DNA of 64,000 nucleotides from assembly GCA_029851415.1 (NCBI GenBank), contig CM056742.1, positions 111,416,246 to 111,480,245 of the forward strand. Direction: 5' to 3'. The notes under the pieces were generated by a model. The model did not search any database, had not been told where the DNA came from, and saw only the letters and a list, made by a program, of their open reading frames with translations. Positions within the stretch are counted from its first letter, which is position 1, and every line of letters starts with the position of its first letter. Below are positions 34,976 through 45,336 of this stretch, in pieces. The translations under genes and the position numbers were made by a program. Source of the DNA: Eretmocerus hayati (Eukaryota > Arthropoda > Insecta > Hymenoptera > Aphelinidae).

Positions 34976-35554
34976 ATTCTATTTCTAGCCTGATATTCTA
35001 CGATATTTCTTGAAGTTTCTGCGTAGACTGGCGAAATGATCTCTGTCCTAATTCTTTAGTAACTGAGTGCTCCAATATTTGACTCAAAGCTGTCCAAAGC
35101 AGGTGTAATGACTCCTTCCACTCGATGGAATTAATACTTATGAGCTCTCTGAATTGTTATACTCAATTTTCTTCTCTCGGCTAGTTCATAGATCAAATAT
35201 TCTGATTGGTCATCGAATTGTACATGGAAATCGGTCGCTTCGGTAGAATATGAGTTTAATTTAATTCGCAGTACAATATGTATATACAAATTATGATTAT
35301 AATTTTCCACGTTTTCTCTATTGAACCGTGGATTCGTTGATTTACTTTTGCCTGTCCTTGGCGATATTCATATAACTCTGTAATAATTTCCCTCAAAATT
35401 CAGATTCATGCTATCTTATGAACTTACATATCTCGGATCTTGTCCACTACTAGAACTTTTGAGAATTGAGATCGATATTTTCAATCTATGCGGTAACATA
35501 TGATACATCGGACAAAAGATCTTTTTCTGATACATTTTCAGAATTTTTTTCCAG

Positions 35555-35655
35555 TCGGGGGGCTCCGCCCCCCGAACCCCCCGGGGGGGGGGGGCTTCGC
35601 CCCCTGCACCCCCACCAGGGGCTGCCGCCCCTGGACCCCGCTCTGCGCCCTCTTC
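35555..35655. repeat. GC-rich triple hairpin block
   Basis: Three consecutive GC palindromes are seen: GGGGGGCTCCGCCCCCC, GGGGGCTTCGCCCCC and CAGGGGCTGCCGCCCCTG, separated by C-rich linkers (GAACCCCC, TGCACCCCCACC). The block is strikingly GC-rich in AT-rich DNA. The Pro/Gly-rich frames over it are composition artefacts. Confidence 0.8.
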
Positions 35656-35779
35656 CTCCATCTGCCCCAATCGCGACTGGGTTTAACGTATGAGGTAACC
35701 GACAGAATACTAAAGTTCCGCACAAAATTTCGAAAAATATCGTACGCAACTCTGTCGAAAGGTTTCCGCACTCGGAAAA

Positions 35780-35920
35780 CCTTTACACACGAGATGTGAA
35801 TCTTTACGCACTGTTGAGATACTTTACGCACTCGCCGCTACGCGACTCGTGCGTAAAGAATCTCGCCAGTGCGTAAAGACTCACACTCGTGTGTAAAGAT
35901 TTTCACTCGTGCGTAAATCC
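35780..35920. repeat. GTGCGTAAAG motif cluster 2
   Basis: Two CTTTACGCAC followed by two GTGCGTAAAG and a final GTGCGTAAAT, with degenerate GTGTGTAAAG copies, lie in 140 bases. The orientation change around CGCTACGCGACTCG gives an inverted arrangement. Confidence 0.75.
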
Positions 35921-36669
35921 AACTTTTCGACATCGTTCCGTAATATACTATTGTAGCTTCTTTGATATGTTTTTGGAGGGCCAATGTATCCAGATAATCT
36001 CCAAGGTTGAATTAAGAATTCCAAAAAATACAAATGTCCAGGGAAATGCAAAAAATCACCTTTTTCAATAAAAAAATTGCAGACAGCACAATTTCCATCC
36101 AAATTAGCTAAGAATTCCACTGAGTCATTTCGAGATGAGGCCGATTCAAGGAAAGAATAGCGCAAGAGTGGATCTTGGTAAAAAGGTATTTACTCTGACA
36201 TATTTTGACGCATGAATTGAGAAATTTCACTCTCACCTAATACGCCGGAATGAAAACCTCCATTGAAAGATCGACCACTACACTATTTTTTTCTCATATC
36301 TACTCGATCTTGAGATAACTCAGATCAATTTTCAGCTCATTCCACTGAGAGTCACGTCCTCTAGATTTTCAGTGGAAAGGCCTTTTTTTGCAATATTTCG
36401 CAATAATTTATTATCACAACAATAGAATGCAACCAAAAATAGCACGCATAGCTGGCACACCTGGGTACTTTAGACCCAGCGGCAATTTCGCTTGGCTGTG
36501 GTGGGAAGACGCGCGCGACAGACCTTTTGCTATATACACGGTCGGCAAGCGGCACATCTTGACTACCAACCAATGTCACCCTGAGGCGGGAAACTTCGAA
36601 TCACGAGGGTGGCGAACTTATGAAAAAAGCCTTGGGTCGAATAGACACACGTGTGCCAACCGAGGGTTA

Positions 36670-37620
36670 AAAGTGACTCAGGCGAACGGAAAAAAATGTA
36701 TTTTCTCTCTTTTTTCTTTGCGTCAAGAATCAAATTTCATGGTTCCATTTAAGATTACTTGATGGACTACTTTCTATGTTCATTCGGGACAATAATTGAT
36801 CACTTGAAGGTTACAAAAAAAATTTTACTCTGATCAGTTTGTAAAACTTTCATTGAAAAGTTACTCGAGCGAACGAAACAATTTCACTTTCTCTCTTCTT
36901 CCTTTGCGTCAAAAATCAAATTTCATAGTTTCATTTAAAATTTCTTCATGGACTGCTCCTATGTTCACTGGGAACAATAATTAACCACTTGCAGGTTACA
37001 GAAAAATTTTTACTCTGATCAGTATGTAAACATTTTGCTCAAAAGTGACTCGGGCGCACGAAAAAATGGATTTTTTCTCTTTTCCCTTCGCGTCAAAAAT
37101 CGAATTCCATAGTTCCATTTGAAATTACTACATGGACTGCTTCCTATATGTTCATTGGGAACAATGATCAATCTTTTGCAGGTCGCGAAAGAATTTTCAC
37201 ACTGATCAGTATGTAAAACTCTTGCTCCAAAGTGACTCGGGCGAACGAAAAAATTTCAATTTCTCTTCTTTCTCTGCGTCAAAAGTCGAATTTCATAGTT
37301 TTATTTGAAATTACTCCATGGACTGCTCCCTATGTTCATTGGGAACAATAATTAACCTCTTGCAGGTTACAAAAATATTTTACTCTGATCAGTATGTAAA
37401 CATTTTGCTTAAAAGTGACTCGATCGAACGAAAAAATTCATTTTCTCTCATTTTTCTTCGCGTCAAAAATCAGTATCCAGAGTTTCATTTGATATTACTT
37501 CATGAACTGCTTTATATGTTCGTTGGGTACAATAGTCAATCACTTGCAGGTTACATAAAAATCTTTACTGTGATCAGTATGTAAAACTTATGTTGAAAAG
37601 TGATTTGGTCGAACGAAAAA
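36670..37620 (+). repeat. ~186-bp tandem satellite, five monomers
   Basis: Monomers start at GTGACTCGG-like positions near 36672, 36860, 37050, 37237, 37418 and 37599, so the spacing is 181-190 bases. Each contains GCGTCAAAAATC, CATAGTTTCATTTGAAATTA, GGACTGCT, TTGGGAACAATAAT and TGATCAGTATGTAAA. The sixth monomer is cut after CGAACGAAAAA by the transposon at 37621. Confidence 0.9.
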
Positions 37621-38105
37621 AGGACCCCGCCATAAATCATAGGATTTCGGGTTTCAGCGAATCCTGACACTTTGGTAGTTACTAGATAGATTTTAACAAG
37701 CTGAATAAAAGTCTCAATGGGCACAAGAGAATCTAACGTATCGTTTTTGAGTATTTCGCGATAAGAAATGCCTGAGCTTGCGAGCTAAAGTAGGGTTATG
37801 CAGTGTTTACACTTGACGCAGGCGTTCGAATTCCATGCTTGCCTACGCACTCTACCTCGTAAGACTTGCACCTTGACTGCAAAATAGCTCATTCGTTTCT
37901 TAGAACTATTTTTTATTCTCTTCTTCAAGATCTTTTCATCGAGTTCTAGCCAAAAACTGTTCGAGTTTGATTTGAGAGTGCGACTTTCGAGAAATCGTTG
38001 AGCTGTGAAATAGCGCATCTTCGTCCAGAAAAGTACTCTTAGAAGGGATTGAGAATCTTTTTCATAATCATCAGAGTGTGTCGACCCCTGAGCTACTACA
38101 CCATA
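37621..38105. repeat. Left terminal inverted repeat
   Basis: Reverse-complement match to ~41095-41681. It includes a minus-strand frame of ~60 codons (WLELDEKILKKRIKNSSKKR, ending ACVKCKHCITLL) that is identical in the right copy. Confidence 0.85.
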
Positions 38106-38480
38106 TCAGTTTTATATTATACACCGACCAACACAACTCTCAAAAACATTCTCATTCGCCTAGTTCTTACTGGCGAGTGGTATTCGTTACATCTTTGCAA
38201 ATCTGTTATTGAAAAGACGTGGCTCTCTTTGAGAGAATTCAAGATACGACGGTGTACAAGCTGCATCATTATCGAAATATCTTTTCTGTAAACTATACTT
38301 TCCGAAAGATTGGTTTCCATGAAATAGTGTTAAAAGCTATTGCCTACGGGTGAATTATAATAATCATCGGAGCGCAATACGGTGTATTGAACTGTCGTAA
38401 AGTTAAAAATATGTAGAGCCGGATCAAGACTTTTTGACTCGTTTCTTTATGAAATCGAGGCGCAGTATGGTGATAAGAGC

Positions 38481-38514
38481 ATCACAGCCTCAACGGTGTT
38501 GTTGAGGCTGTGAT
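38481..38514. promoter_or_regulatory. Perfect 14-bp stem hairpin upstream of the transposase
   Basis: ATCACAGCCTCAAC at 38481-38494, a 6-base loop, then the exact reverse complement at 38501-38514, in the leader between the left repeat and the transposase start. It could be a binding site or an RNA hairpin; the function is unknown. Confidence 0.65.
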
Positions 38515-38824
38515 ACTCATATTGATGCATTTTCTAAAAAACTGACAATCGTTGCTCTTACTTACGCAGCGGAAAGTTATCGGTTTCGTTGAGTAAGTGC
38601 ACTCGCATCAATATATTATCAAGAGAGTGATCTAAGAAAAGTTCATTGATCTAAATGTGAGAATACATTAATAAGCTATTAGTAAAAATATCGGTAAGTA
38701 TCACTGACATCCATTACACTGTGAGCTGATTAGTAACTCATACTCTAACGTGAATTAGGTTATCCAGACGTAAACAAATACAGAATGACATTGCATTAGC
38801 AGCAACAAATCACGTAGACCAACT

Positions 38825-40813
38825 ATGGGTGACATACGTCGAAGATTTATTTGTTTTGTCTGTGGTGCAGCTCTCGGGCGTCAAAATATGCCTTTCGTAG
38901 GTGAAAATATTGAAAAACGTGAAATCGCAATTGTACGTCGAGATGCTAATGGTCGAGCGCCGATGGAAATAGTGGAAGAAACCAGGCTTTGCGGAAATTG
39001 TAATCGATCGATCTTGAATGAAATCAGGATGCTGCAAGATGATCCGAGTTCTTTGAGACTAAATGTCCTAAGCCAAACGTCATCACAAACATGTTTAGTG
39101 TGTGATGGAGATAACAATATTGTCAGACTCAGTACTCAGGCCCGAGTGAATATATATTTGAAGAGAGATATCTACGCGTCTGAAAACACAAGATCGTGTC
39201 AAGATCATTTGGATGATGTCGGTCAGTTGTTTTCAGAGCATCTTGAGAATCTGCGATCTGTTAATAGGCCACTCAAGATTGCAGGTACAGTACTTAGGCC
39301 ATTTCTAGAAGAGTTGCGCAATAATTGCACGACAAGTATGAAATATGAAAACGAAAACAATTTCACAGAAGAAGAGTTTGCAACTCTCAGTCCGATTACG
39401 AGGGAACAATTCAGGGTCCTATTCACTTACTGTGATCCAGTTGTTGAACAGAATCAATTTCTTTACGTAACCAAAAGGCATCTGCTAACTTTTTTATGCA
39501 AAATGCGTCAAGGCGTACCAGATGATTTCCTCGCAACTACTTTCCGGTACAATACTAGACAAAGAGTCAGTTCTGTTATCGCTACCGTTAGAAGATCGCT
39601 GATGCAACGGTTTGTTCCTGAGCATCTTGGATTGGACCATATAACGAGGGGTGAGTTCGTGGATCGCCATGTGAATGACTTCGCTAATAATCTGTACAAC
39701 CCGACACCTCAGAGGCGTAGAATTATAATCTACATCGATGGAACATACATTGAAGTCGAGATGAGTGGTAACTTTAGCGCGGCAAGAAAATCGTATAGTT
39801 CCCATAAACACTACTATCTGCTAAAACCAACAGTGATAGTTGGCCCTGATGGATATATTCTTGATGTCTTGCCTATATACTTCTCAGATGTGCGGAATAA
39901 TGATGCGAATATTATTGTGGATACACTCCAGAGACACGATGCTCACGATTTAAGGAGGTTCTTGCAACCAGGAGATATAGTCATCCTCGATCGAGGATAT
40001 GAACATGCACGCGGGTTCTTGGAACAGGCAGGTATCATCGTGCTCGTACCTCCATTCTTAGAGCCCAATCAGAGACAGTTCACAACAGAACAAGCAAACT
40101 ATTCAAGATTAATTACCAAAACAAGGTGGATCGTTGAAGCACGAAATGGGCATTTCAAGAGTATGTTCAAATTCTTTGACCACCGAGTATCTGCGGTCCA
40201 CGCTATCAATCTTGAAGATTTTTTCAAAATTGCTGCAGCTCTAATCAACGCATTTCGGCCAACGATCACTATGGCTGGTGTAGATGGTCAATACGCGAAT
40301 GAGTTGAGAGCTCGCGCAGAAATGCCGAACGTGATGCAGGCAAGAATCGAGGTCGATAACTATCTCAGAACGCGAAATGGCCAGTGGAGACGACTGAATG
40401 AGTTTGACGACGCAGATTTTCCAAATCTAACAGAGGCAAACCTTCAAGATATTACAGCAGGTGTTTACCAAATCAATCTATCTCCCGCGTATATCCAGGA
40501 TAAGCTCCTTCGAGACGAAAATGAAGTTTTTGAGTTTGATGCACTGATAAATGAGCCAGGGCTGATCCGAGTTCGAATCTGGTCAAGGTTCAGAAATGCT
40601 GTCAAACATCAGTTGTGGGTTGCTTATGGATATGATGAGGATCAAGATATTCTCGCATATTATTGCACTTGCATGGCTGGTGCTCGAACTCTTGGATCAT
40701 GCGCACATGTAGCCAGCGTACTGTGGTTTTTGGGACATGCCAGGCATCAAGATGTTGTCAAGTATCCATCCGTCGCAATGATCCAGAATATCAACTATGC
40801 TAGAAGGAACTGA
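38825..40813 (+). CDS. DDE transposase with N-terminal zinc-finger region and C-terminal SWIM finger
   Basis: An intact 662-residue frame. Cys pairs at C10/C13, C56/C59 and C90/C93 with C125/H128 suggest an N-terminal zinc region for DNA binding. The middle has the DDE_Tnp_4 (IS5/PIF-Harbinger-type) pattern: D305 in YIDGTYIEVE, D389 in IVILDRGYE and E438 in RWIVEARNGHFKSMF, with an insertion of KPTVIVGPDGYILDVLP type between. Near the C terminus, C614-x-C616 and C626-x-H628 (YYCTCMAG, GSCAHVAS) form a SWIM zinc finger. The nearest described groups I can name are the IS4EU/ISL2EU elements of animals, but this cannot be settled without a search. The gene lies centrally between long inverted repeats, with no lesion, so the element may be recently active. 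Confidence 0.85.
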   Translation: MGDIRRRFICFVCGAALGRQNMPFVGENIEKREIAIVRRDANGRAPMEIVEETRLCGNCNRSILNEIRMLQDDPSSLRLNVLSQTSSQTCLVCDGDNNIVRLSTQARVNIYLKRDIYASENTRSCQDHLDDVGQLFSEHLENLRSVNRPLKIAGTVLRPFLEELRNNCTTSMKYENENNFTEEEFATLSPITREQFRVLFTYCDPVVEQNQFLYVTKRHLLTFLCKMRQGVPDDFLATTFRYNTRQRVSSVIATVRRSLMQRFVPEHLGLDHITRGEFVDRHVNDFANNLYNPTPQRRRIIIYIDGTYIEVEMSGNFSAARKSYSSHKHYYLLKPTVIVGPDGYILDVLPIYFSDVRNNDANIIVDTLQRHDAHDLRRFLQPGDIVILDRGYEHARGFLEQAGIIVLVPPFLEPNQRQFTTEQANYSRLITKTRWIVEARNGHFKSMFKFFDHRVSAVHAINLEDFFKIAAALINAFRPTITMAGVDGQYANELRARAEMPNVMQARIEVDNYLRTRNGQWRRLNEFDDADFPNLTEANLQDITAGVYQINLSPAYIQDKLLRDENEVFEFDALINEPGLIRVRIWSRFRNAVKHQLWVAYGYDEDQDILAYYCTCMAGARTLGSCAHVASVLWFLGHARHQDVVKYPSVAMIQNINYARRN

Positions 40814-41094
40814 TGTGATTTTCGTACAGTTTTTATGCTTTTACCGGCTGTGATCTCGTTTATAATGTAATTATGTATTCCCCGATGGATCAATGATAGT
40901 TATTCACTAAGATATTGTCACTACTGAAAAAAGCGAATAAAAACCAGGAATCGTACGTTCAATATTGGCGCTATTCCTTCAACTATGTCTGCTCATCAGA
41001 AGTTAAGAGAACCTCCTGATGATTCTCCCTATGAGTTTGCTAAAACTTTATACTCATAGTGTTTCTGAGAGCTCTGTTGATCGGTGTATGCTAG

Positions 41095-41681
41095 AAAAAT
41101 GATGAAGTAGCTCAGGAGTCGACACAGTCTGATAATTATGAATAATATACTACACGTCAAGTGCAGGAAAACTTTGTTTCTTCGGGAAAACCATGCTGGA
41201 CGTCGACTTTTCCGAGACGCGTGGGTCGTGTGAAGAGATTTTCAATCCCTGCTAAGAGTACTTTTCTGGACGAAGATGCGCTATTTCACAGCTCCGTTGC
41301 ACCTGCAAACGATTTCTCGATAGTCGCACTCTCAAACTCGAACAGTTTTTGGCTAGAACTCGATGAAAAGATCTTGAAGAAGAGAATAAAAAATAGTTCT
41401 AAGAAACGAATGAGCTATTTTGCAGTCAAGGTGCAAGTCTTACGAGGTAGAGTGCGTAGGCAAGCATGGAATTCGAACGCCTGCGTCAAGTGTAAACACT
41501 GCATAACCCTACTTTAGCTCGCAAGCTCAGGCATTTCTTATCGCGAAATACTCAAAAACGATACGTTAGATTCTCTTGTGCCCATTGAGACTTTTATTCA
41601 GCTTGTTAAAATCTATCTAGTAACTACCAAAGTGTCAGGATTCGCTGAAACCCGAAATCCTATGATTTATGGCGGGGTCCT
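41095..41681. repeat. Right terminal inverted repeat
   Basis: Partner of 37621-38105. It carries an extra ~100 bases (near 41150-41250) that extend the plus-strand frame to 118 codons (41161-41517). Confidence 0.85.
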
Positions 41682-41689
41682 TTCACAAT

Positions 41690-42640
41690 ATTCTATTTAC
41701 AATAACAATTAACAATGATCAAAATAAATCATTATCATCATTGTCAACTATGATCATTGATCATTGATGACTCACGATTTCATAGGAGAATGCGCTTGCG
41801 GAAGTTACCATGCAGACTAGGCATGCGAAACGCGCGGTATGGTCAACGTGCACATTCAAACGTGGCTCTGCTTTGGCGCGCTGATTTAGAAACTTTTGGA
41901 AGTGTCATGGCCGCGCATCTGCTCCTCACTACTTTAGGCTCACTAGTTGTACCTGGGTGGCGTGATTGTAGTTTGCCTGTAGGGGACTACTATCCCCCAC
42001 GAGGTGAATTGGTGGTAATTCGGACAATGATTGAGCGAAAAAACTCGCGTAAACTATTGGCACTGTTTATTTATCTGACTTCAAATAAATGTTGTTACAT
42101 CGTGTAAACTCACGAGGCTACTTGCTCATATATGGTCGAGCTACGAACTACTGATTCCGCGTTGCATGATCACCGGTGCGACCAAGCGTTATGTCTTCTG
42201 TCTCTCTCTCTCCTCTCTCCCCGCTCGGAGACCGCAAGTGTGGCTGTGTGTGCGTATGTCAGTGTGAGAGTGTGTGTGTACTGGTGCCCACATCACTCCC
42301 CCCCCCCCCAAAAGGACGGAGTTCTAGGAGTTTTTTACAATCAATAGAAATCATGATTACATTTTGAATGTAGGAATTCTCTACAACAATGTATATCCAA
42401 TGTATTGGAAGCTTTGCATTTCGCAAGGTGGATGAATCAGAAGAATCAAATCAATAGATCAGTTGTGCAATCGAAGTATCTATACATCAATTGTATAATC
42501 AAAGTTATTGGTGGTTTTGGAATCAAAATTTGCTTGAATGCAATTTTTCAAAATCATATCCTTAAAACTAGATAACAGCTTATCGATGGAGAGAGATGAG
42601 CTTTTCTTAAATCTAATTATGCTGTTTACAAAATTTACAA
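41690..42640. other. No gene supported; simple repeats
   Basis: CT-rich and GT-rich short runs near 42200-42285 and a poly-C run at ~42298 are present. The block near 41880-41980 shares a short dispersed repeat with 34.2-34.35 kb in inverted orientation. Nothing else was recognised. Confidence 0.4.
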
Positions 42641-43207
42641 GTATTTACAGGTCATTTCACTTTGAAACAAATTGTGCATTTTTGAATCGTGAAATGGTTT
42701 AGCATTAATGCTAAGTTTCTTTGATCCAAATCAACGCCTGAGCGCCATAAGTTTGGGCTTTGCCCATAAATTTTGCCTACTCCTAATTGAAAAGGAATGT
42801 TTCGACCATCCGGGAAAAAATACCGTAAGGTACCCCAAAAGGAAATGATCATTCTGGAGGCGTATCCAGAAGCCATTTTGATGGACCGATTGCTTTCACC
42901 GGCAGAGGTATGCTACGTTACTGAGGAGAGAGATTTGAACCATTGCACATATAAAAGTGCTGACAAAATCGAGTATCTATTTACAAAGATGTGTCGAAAT
43001 CATTATTTTTTGATTCAAAATCAGTGTTTTGTAACTAGAACAAGTTGCGTTGACTGAGTTAATCTCACAATCAATATTGACTATCAATATTCAAATTGAT
43101 CGAAAAACATACTTGATTCACTAGCTACGTGGTTTTTTCGCATGAAACCAAATTTCTAACAATTCTAGAGTTTTTTGGAACATGGAATTTTACAATCTTT
43201 CAGATAT

Positions 43208-44754
43208 TCATTTCACATTGAGTGCATTGATCTTTCTGTACAAAGATTCAATTCTATTTGCCAATTGGTCAATTTTTATGCTGTTCAAACGCTTTTTAGC
43301 ATAAGTATGATCACAATTACAAGGATGTAGATGTTTTTCACAATTTGTATCAGTATTGCTATTTGCAAATGTTACTCTTTTCCTAGAATAAGTTTTCAAA
43401 GGTATAGCTGGGTCATGAGTATAAGTTAGGCTGAAGGAGCTTTATGTACTTCTACTGGACTTTGGAATCGATTTGCATTCGGACTTTGATTTGAAATCTT
43501 GTCTACGCTAGCTTTTTGAGTAATTAGTTTTGCTATATTTTCTAAATCGAAAATTGTTTGGCTTCTAGGCTGTTCTAATCTGACTGGCATTTTAGAATTT
43601 TTATTGACATTATGAGATGTTGGTGGATTTTCTCCTTCAGGTATGAAAGAGGCTAGCCTCAATCTCTCAATATCGACGAATTTAGATTGGCCATTAACTT
43701 CAATTTCAAAAACTCTGTCATCAATTCTACGCAATACTTTGTTAGGACCAGTGTAAGGTTGTTCTCATGGCTTTTTGACTTCATCAACACGCAGTAAGAC
43801 GTGTGTGCAACTTTAAATGTCTTTAAAGAAGAATGTGCGTCTTTTGTACTTATGACTGATAGGAACTGGCCTTATTTCTTGCATGTATTCTCTAAATTCT
43901 TCTAAGAGTATTTGAGGATCCGGTGTGAAATCACCTTCTGAGGCGAATTCTCCTGGCAAACGTAATTGTGTTCCGAACAGATATTCAGCCGGAGATGCAT
44001 TTGTATCTAGCCTTAATCTATGTCTTAATCCTAGCATGACAGTAGATAGTTTTTTGGACCATAAGTGCTCATTGCTATGGCACATTAATGCGGCTTTTAA
44101 GTCTCTATGTCACCTTTCTATCAAACCATTAGATGAAGGGTGATATGCTGTTGCTCTGATTCTCTGCGCTCCAATGAGCGATAAAAGGGCTTTGAAAAGT
44201 ACTGATTCAGACTGCGATCCTTGGTCTGTCGTTACCACTACAGGACAGCCATAACGAGAGACCCAGTGATCATAAAATGCGCGTACAATAGTGTGAGCGT
44301 TAATATCTTTCAGAGGTATGCCTTCAGGCCAACGTGAAAAACGATCAATTATCGTGAGTAAATATTTGTATCGCTCAGATTCTGGAAGAGGACCAACTAT
44401 GTCCATGTGAATATGCTCAAGACGACTGTCTGGCATGACGAAAGGTGCTGGATTGGTTTTTACATGACGTGTGATCTTGGATTTTTGACAATACATGCAA
44501 TTTTTGACAAGTTTGGTTATATCGCGACTCATGGTCGGCCAAAAATATCTACGTCTGATTAATCTGTCTGTTGCTTTGGCACTTGGATGAGCGTGATTAT
44601 GAAATACGTTGAAAATGTGCTGACGCAATTTCAAAGGTACATATGGTCTGATTGCTTCACCGGTTGAGCTAAATACAATTTGGGTTTTCTGTGGACCCCA
44701 TGTCAAAGTTTCGTAATTACTTTTATAGTCTGGCGACTTTACAATTTCTTTCAA
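43208..44754 (-). pseudogene. pol: Ty3/gypsy pol fragment: integrase and C-terminal tail
   Basis: The first part (44754-44110) has the zinc domain (H..H..C..C: FHNHAHPSAKATDRLIRR, then CMYCQKS) and the integrase core with Asp in HMDIVGPLPESE, Asp in VTTDQGSQSES and Glu at the end of AYHPSSNGLIER. A single in-frame TGA (44110-44112) follows and the same frame continues (44085-43813: GLRHRLRLDTNASPAEYLFG). Later pieces change frame (43734-43426 and 43399-43208) and end in a tail of the KTYSRKRVTFAN type, as in many gypsy Pol proteins. RT is absent, so the fragment is truncated near 44780. It is not the same family as the errantivirus at 4.8-17 kb. Confidence 0.8.
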
Positions 44755-45012
44755 TTCATCGTCTTCAAGCTCTATACTGTCAGATCATACATCAAACCGA
44801 TTTTATACCTGATCATATACGAACATGGAATCTTATGTTCTACATGAGCATCCTTATGGTGCCGATGGGTGGAAGTGATTAAATCCGTGCGCGAGTTGAG
44901 TTATACATTATATGTTTGAAAAAGTCGAAAAATCCATGTCAGAACCTTCCAAAGTGGAATTTGGGGTTGGCACATTTTCGGCCTCGAAATGTTGAAGTTT
45001 CAACGGAAGTAC

Positions 45013-45225
45013 TCACATACAGTATTCATACAAATCTTTGTGGGTCCCACCGGTGGGGCCCAAAAATTGCCTATACCACTGAGTATACGCATCAAGGTGA
45101 TTAGGGGTATCAACCAAATCATCAAAGTCGATGGTTACATCCTCTAGAAGGACCTGCGCTTTAATAGACCCTCTAGGCCTATATAATAATCGTGACCATA
45201 TTTTTGCCACGCTCGCAACCCACAT
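45013..45225 (-). CDS. Possible orphan exon
   Basis: A minus-strand open stretch (IKAQVLLEDVTIDFDDLVDT, then WYRQFLGPTGGTHKDLYEYC) is followed by GTATGTGAGTAC, a good splice-donor context. The composition looks coding. It shares a short GGGGCCCA-containing block with 46960-46990. No family is recognised. Confidence 0.2.
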   Translation of the reverse strand: MWVASVAKIWSRLLYRPRGSIKAQVLLEDVTIDFDDLVDTPNHLDAYTQWYRQFLGPTGGTHKDLYEYCM

Positions 45226-45336
45226 GCATTGCTATAAGCCTAATCTTAGGCTGCGGCATACCTGGGCTGCGGCAGACCTGGGCTGCGGTTCATTGATGCA
45301 CTCCAAATGTTTGCAGCGTTTGAAGCCATATACACT

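Larger units (their letters stand above)
37621..41681 (+). mobile_element. Apparently intact DNA transposon (IS5/PIF-type DDE) with long terminal inverted repeats
   Basis: The left end is AGGACCCCGCCATAAATCAT and the right end is its reverse complement, ending GGCGGGGTCCT at 41681. The inverted repeats run ~485 bases on the left (to ~38105) and ~590 on the right (from ~41095). They differ mainly by two indels: about 15 bases near 37995 and ~100 bases near 38060, which are present only in the right copy. Between them is one uninterrupted 662-residue transposase. Left of the element is the satellite ending GAACGAAAAA and right is TTTCAC, which together approximate an uninterrupted monomer, so insertion into the satellite is clear. 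A short target duplication cannot be resolved in the A/T run. Confidence 0.85.

Noticed and set aside
35416..35831. Gly/Pro/Ala-rich frames in several phases
   Set aside because: Composition artefacts of the GC-hairpin block; all frames are open because of base composition.
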